Assembly: GCA_903892355.1 (NCBI GenBank)
Contig: CAITIE010000052.1
Span: 124,001-188,000 of the forward strand
Length of the DNA stretch: 64,000 nt
Origin: an uncultured Pirellula sp.
GTDB taxonomy: Bacteria; Planctomycetota; Planctomycetia; Pirellulales; Pirellulaceae
Reading direction: 5' to 3'
In this document: in pieces, positions 62,885 to 64,000 of the stretch
How positions within the stretch are numbered: the stretch's first letter is position 1
How the letters are laid out: each line of letters opens with the position of its first letter
The notes under the pieces: model-generated
Database searches by the model: none
Told to the model about the DNA's origin: nothing
What the model saw: the letters and a program-made list of their open reading frames with translations, nothing else
Program-made: the position numbers and the translations under genes

Positions 62885-62932
62885 CGCTTTGCGACGATCC
62901 CGATTTGCGACGATCTCGATTTGTGACGATCT
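62885..62932. repeat. 16-bp tandem repeat, three copies, upstream of yacG
   Basis: Units at 62885-62900, 62901-62916 and 62917-62932 follow CGATTTGCGACGATCT with one to three mismatches. They lie between the stop of the 191-residue hypothetical gene and the yacG start, about 120 bases before yacG. Possible operator array or slippage tract. Confidence 0.88.
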
Positions 62933-62965
62933 CGAAGAGTTCCAAAGCGAGTATTACGCTGCAAA

Positions 62966-63541
62966 CTACACCAAGTCAAACTCCACCTGGGCTAACATCC
63001 CCTCCCACTCGGCCAACGCCAACCATTGCAGCGTTTCAAAGATCTGCCTACCGCCATCAGCAGACACAACGGAACTCGTGGAATCGGCAATTTTGGGCAC
63101 TGTCGATTGGCACGCATCGACGAAGGCGTTCGGATCAAAAACAGCGGTCCGCCATGGGTACAAATACCCTTTGGGTGCCCCTCTGAGAATATGCCGATTC
63201 AAGCTCTCCACCAACTGCGGCGATTGGACTTGGCGAAACCAGTATTTGGCGTTCCAGTAATCCCCCTCCATGCGGTGAATCACCCCATGAATGTAGGCCT
63301 CGATCCCACGCGTCGCAGACTCCACAATCCCGTGGGCTGGATCGATTTGTCCGATCCGAATCCACATCAACGCCTCGAATAGCGTCCCCTGGGAACCACC
63401 ATCGTCGTGGATCGCTTGCTGCAACCCGCGAATGCATCCCTCGCGATTCTCCGGATTCATTGGATAAGGGCTCGCTAAACGTTGGAGCCATCCTTTTTTT
63501 GCTTCGTTTTTCATGATTAAAAATCGTGTTTCCAACGCCAT
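62966..63541 (-). CDS. conserved-looking hypothetical protein
   Basis: 191 residues, soluble, no leader or membrane helix. The segment IHGVIHRMEGDYWNAKYWFRQV is a well-formed motif that I have seen in proteins annotated only as hypothetical, and QGTLFEALMWIRIGQIDPAHGI looks helical. Met10 (63514, MKNEAKKGWLQRL) may be the true start. Divergent from the partial zinc-ribbon gene at the window end; upstream of yacG on the same strand. Function not known. Confidence 0.75.
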   Translation of the reverse strand: MALETRFLIMKNEAKKGWLQRLASPYPMNPENREGCIRGLQQAIHDDGGSQGTLFEALMWIRIGQIDPAHGIVESATRGIEAYIHGVIHRMEGDYWNAKYWFRQVQSPQLVESLNRHILRGAPKGYLYPWRTAVFDPNAFVDACQSTVPKIADSTSSVVSADGGRQIFETLQWLALAEWEGMLAQVEFDLV

Positions 63542-63678
63542 GAAACTTGTGCCGGACGATAATCTAACAGTTATGCTTTAGTGACGAGATCACCCCGTGC
63601 GGACCACCCCGTGCAACTCACCGGGTATCCTGCCTATGCCCGACGTTCCCCTCCACATCAACACTCACTAGGTTTTCA

Positions 63679-64000
63679 ATGAACTTTCAAGTGCATTGCT
63701 CCGTTTGCTCGGGAGAGTTTGATGTTGAGGATCGACTCGATGATGATAATCCCCGAACACCCGTGCCCCAATGCCCTTGGTGCGGCGCTGAAGTTGGCCG
63801 CGAAGACGCAAGCGATCATGATCTTGAGTTGCCCGTCAGTGGATTCCATGTGCAGGAACCCAACGACTCCGATCTCCTCGAAGCCGATCTGCTGGAACTC
63901 GAAGAACCATCACCAGATGCTAACTTCGCTCGGACTGATTCGGAAACATCCCCGTCCGATCCACGAACCTACTCATCATCCAACTACAATTCATCATCCA
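63679..64000 (+). CDS. zinc-ribbon protein, 3' end outside the window
   Basis: An open frame from the ATG at 63679 runs 107 codons to the window edge without a stop. It starts MNFQVHCSVCSGEFDVED with a CxxC, then VPQCPWCGAEVG with a second CxxC: a typical N-terminal zinc ribbon of the MJ0042/FmdB kind. After this the chain is acidic and low in complexity (LLEADLLELEEPSP, then Ser/Asn-rich). Such starts are common in planctomycete proteins with a later membrane segment; the rest is not visible. TAGG about eight bases before the ATG could serve as ribosome site. Confidence 0.75.
   Translation, partial: MNFQVHCSVCSGEFDVEDRLDDDNPRTPVPQCPWCGAEVGREDASDHDLELPVSGFHVQEPNDSDLLEADLLELEEPSPDANFARTDSETSPSDPRTYSSSNYNSSS

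Noticed and set aside
62885-62932. CRISPR-like array
   Set aside because: Units are adjacent without spacers and only three; no cas gene in the window.

Overview
The window looks like a chromosomal segment of a planctomycete, most likely of the Pirellulales type. I infer this from gene content, not from an rRNA gene, which is absent. The markers are a DUF1549/DUF1553 protein with haem-like CxxCH motifs, a CRTAC1 (FG-GAP plus ASPIC/UnbV) protein, a Tat-exported Gfo/Idh/MocA oxidoreductase, long exported or TPR proteins of unknown role, an M50-protease/HlyD fusion, and a protein whose N-terminus (MRLTLRTLLAY) I remember as a recurrent planctomycete leader domain. Base composition looks close to 50% G+C. 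No tRNA, rRNA, CRISPR array, transposase, integrase or phage gene was seen.

Layout. 1-3.1 kb: the end of a TPR protein, an exported glutathione peroxidase, and diaminopimelate decarboxylase. 3.2-8.8 kb (minus strand): a rhomboid protease, then an ABC exporter set (ATPase, ABC-2 permease with a His-rich external loop, and a translationally coupled 590-residue membrane-anchored partner). 9.2-10.6 kb: folC. 10.7-15.5 kb (minus): a surface-sugar operon (GT2, DegT aminotransferase, Gfo/Idh dehydrogenase, hexapeptide N-acetyltransferase, polysaccharide deacetylase). 15.7-19.3 kb: a large one-helix membrane protein and an SDR. 19.3-24 kb (minus): three HlyD-type proteins, one of them fused to an S2P/M50 metalloprotease. 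24.3-28.7 kb (minus): an ActP-like symporter with its DUF485 partner, then an amidohydrolase coupled to an epimerase. 29.0-31.7 kb (plus): an active trypsin/PDZ protease followed by a degenerate relative whose PDZ domain sits inside the protease fold. 31.7-38.1 kb: all six [NiFe]-hydrogenase maturation genes (hypE-hypD-hypC on minus, hypA-hypB on plus, hypF on minus) but no hydrogenase subunit.

38.2-48.2 kb (plus): DUF1549/DUF1553 protein, HNH endonuclease, a giant BNR-repeat/CBM9-like exported protein overlapping an lgt-like gene, then motA-motB. 48.2-54.7 kb (minus): RND pump with its adaptor, and a Tat-exported oxidoreductase followed by a clear intrinsic terminator. 55.0-60.4 kb: a small membrane protein, then (minus) a membrane b-type/multihaem c-type cytochrome with TPR tail and a CRTAC1 protein. 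60.6-63.5 kb (minus): a small secreted protein, a polytopic membrane protein, yacG and a conserved hypothetical. The window ends inside a zinc-ribbon protein gene.

Most interesting candidates: (1) the M50/HlyD triad, whose protease carries a PqqD/RRE-like N-terminus and may be a peptide processing and export machine; (2) the pseudo-protease with a PDZ domain nested in a trypsin fold and Ser-to-Cys at the nucleophile; (3) the cytochrome b/c-TPR protein with its CRTAC1 neighbour; (4) the ABC permease with three evenly spaced HxH motifs. Short perfect tandem duplications recur in intergenic regions and inside hypE and hypF.
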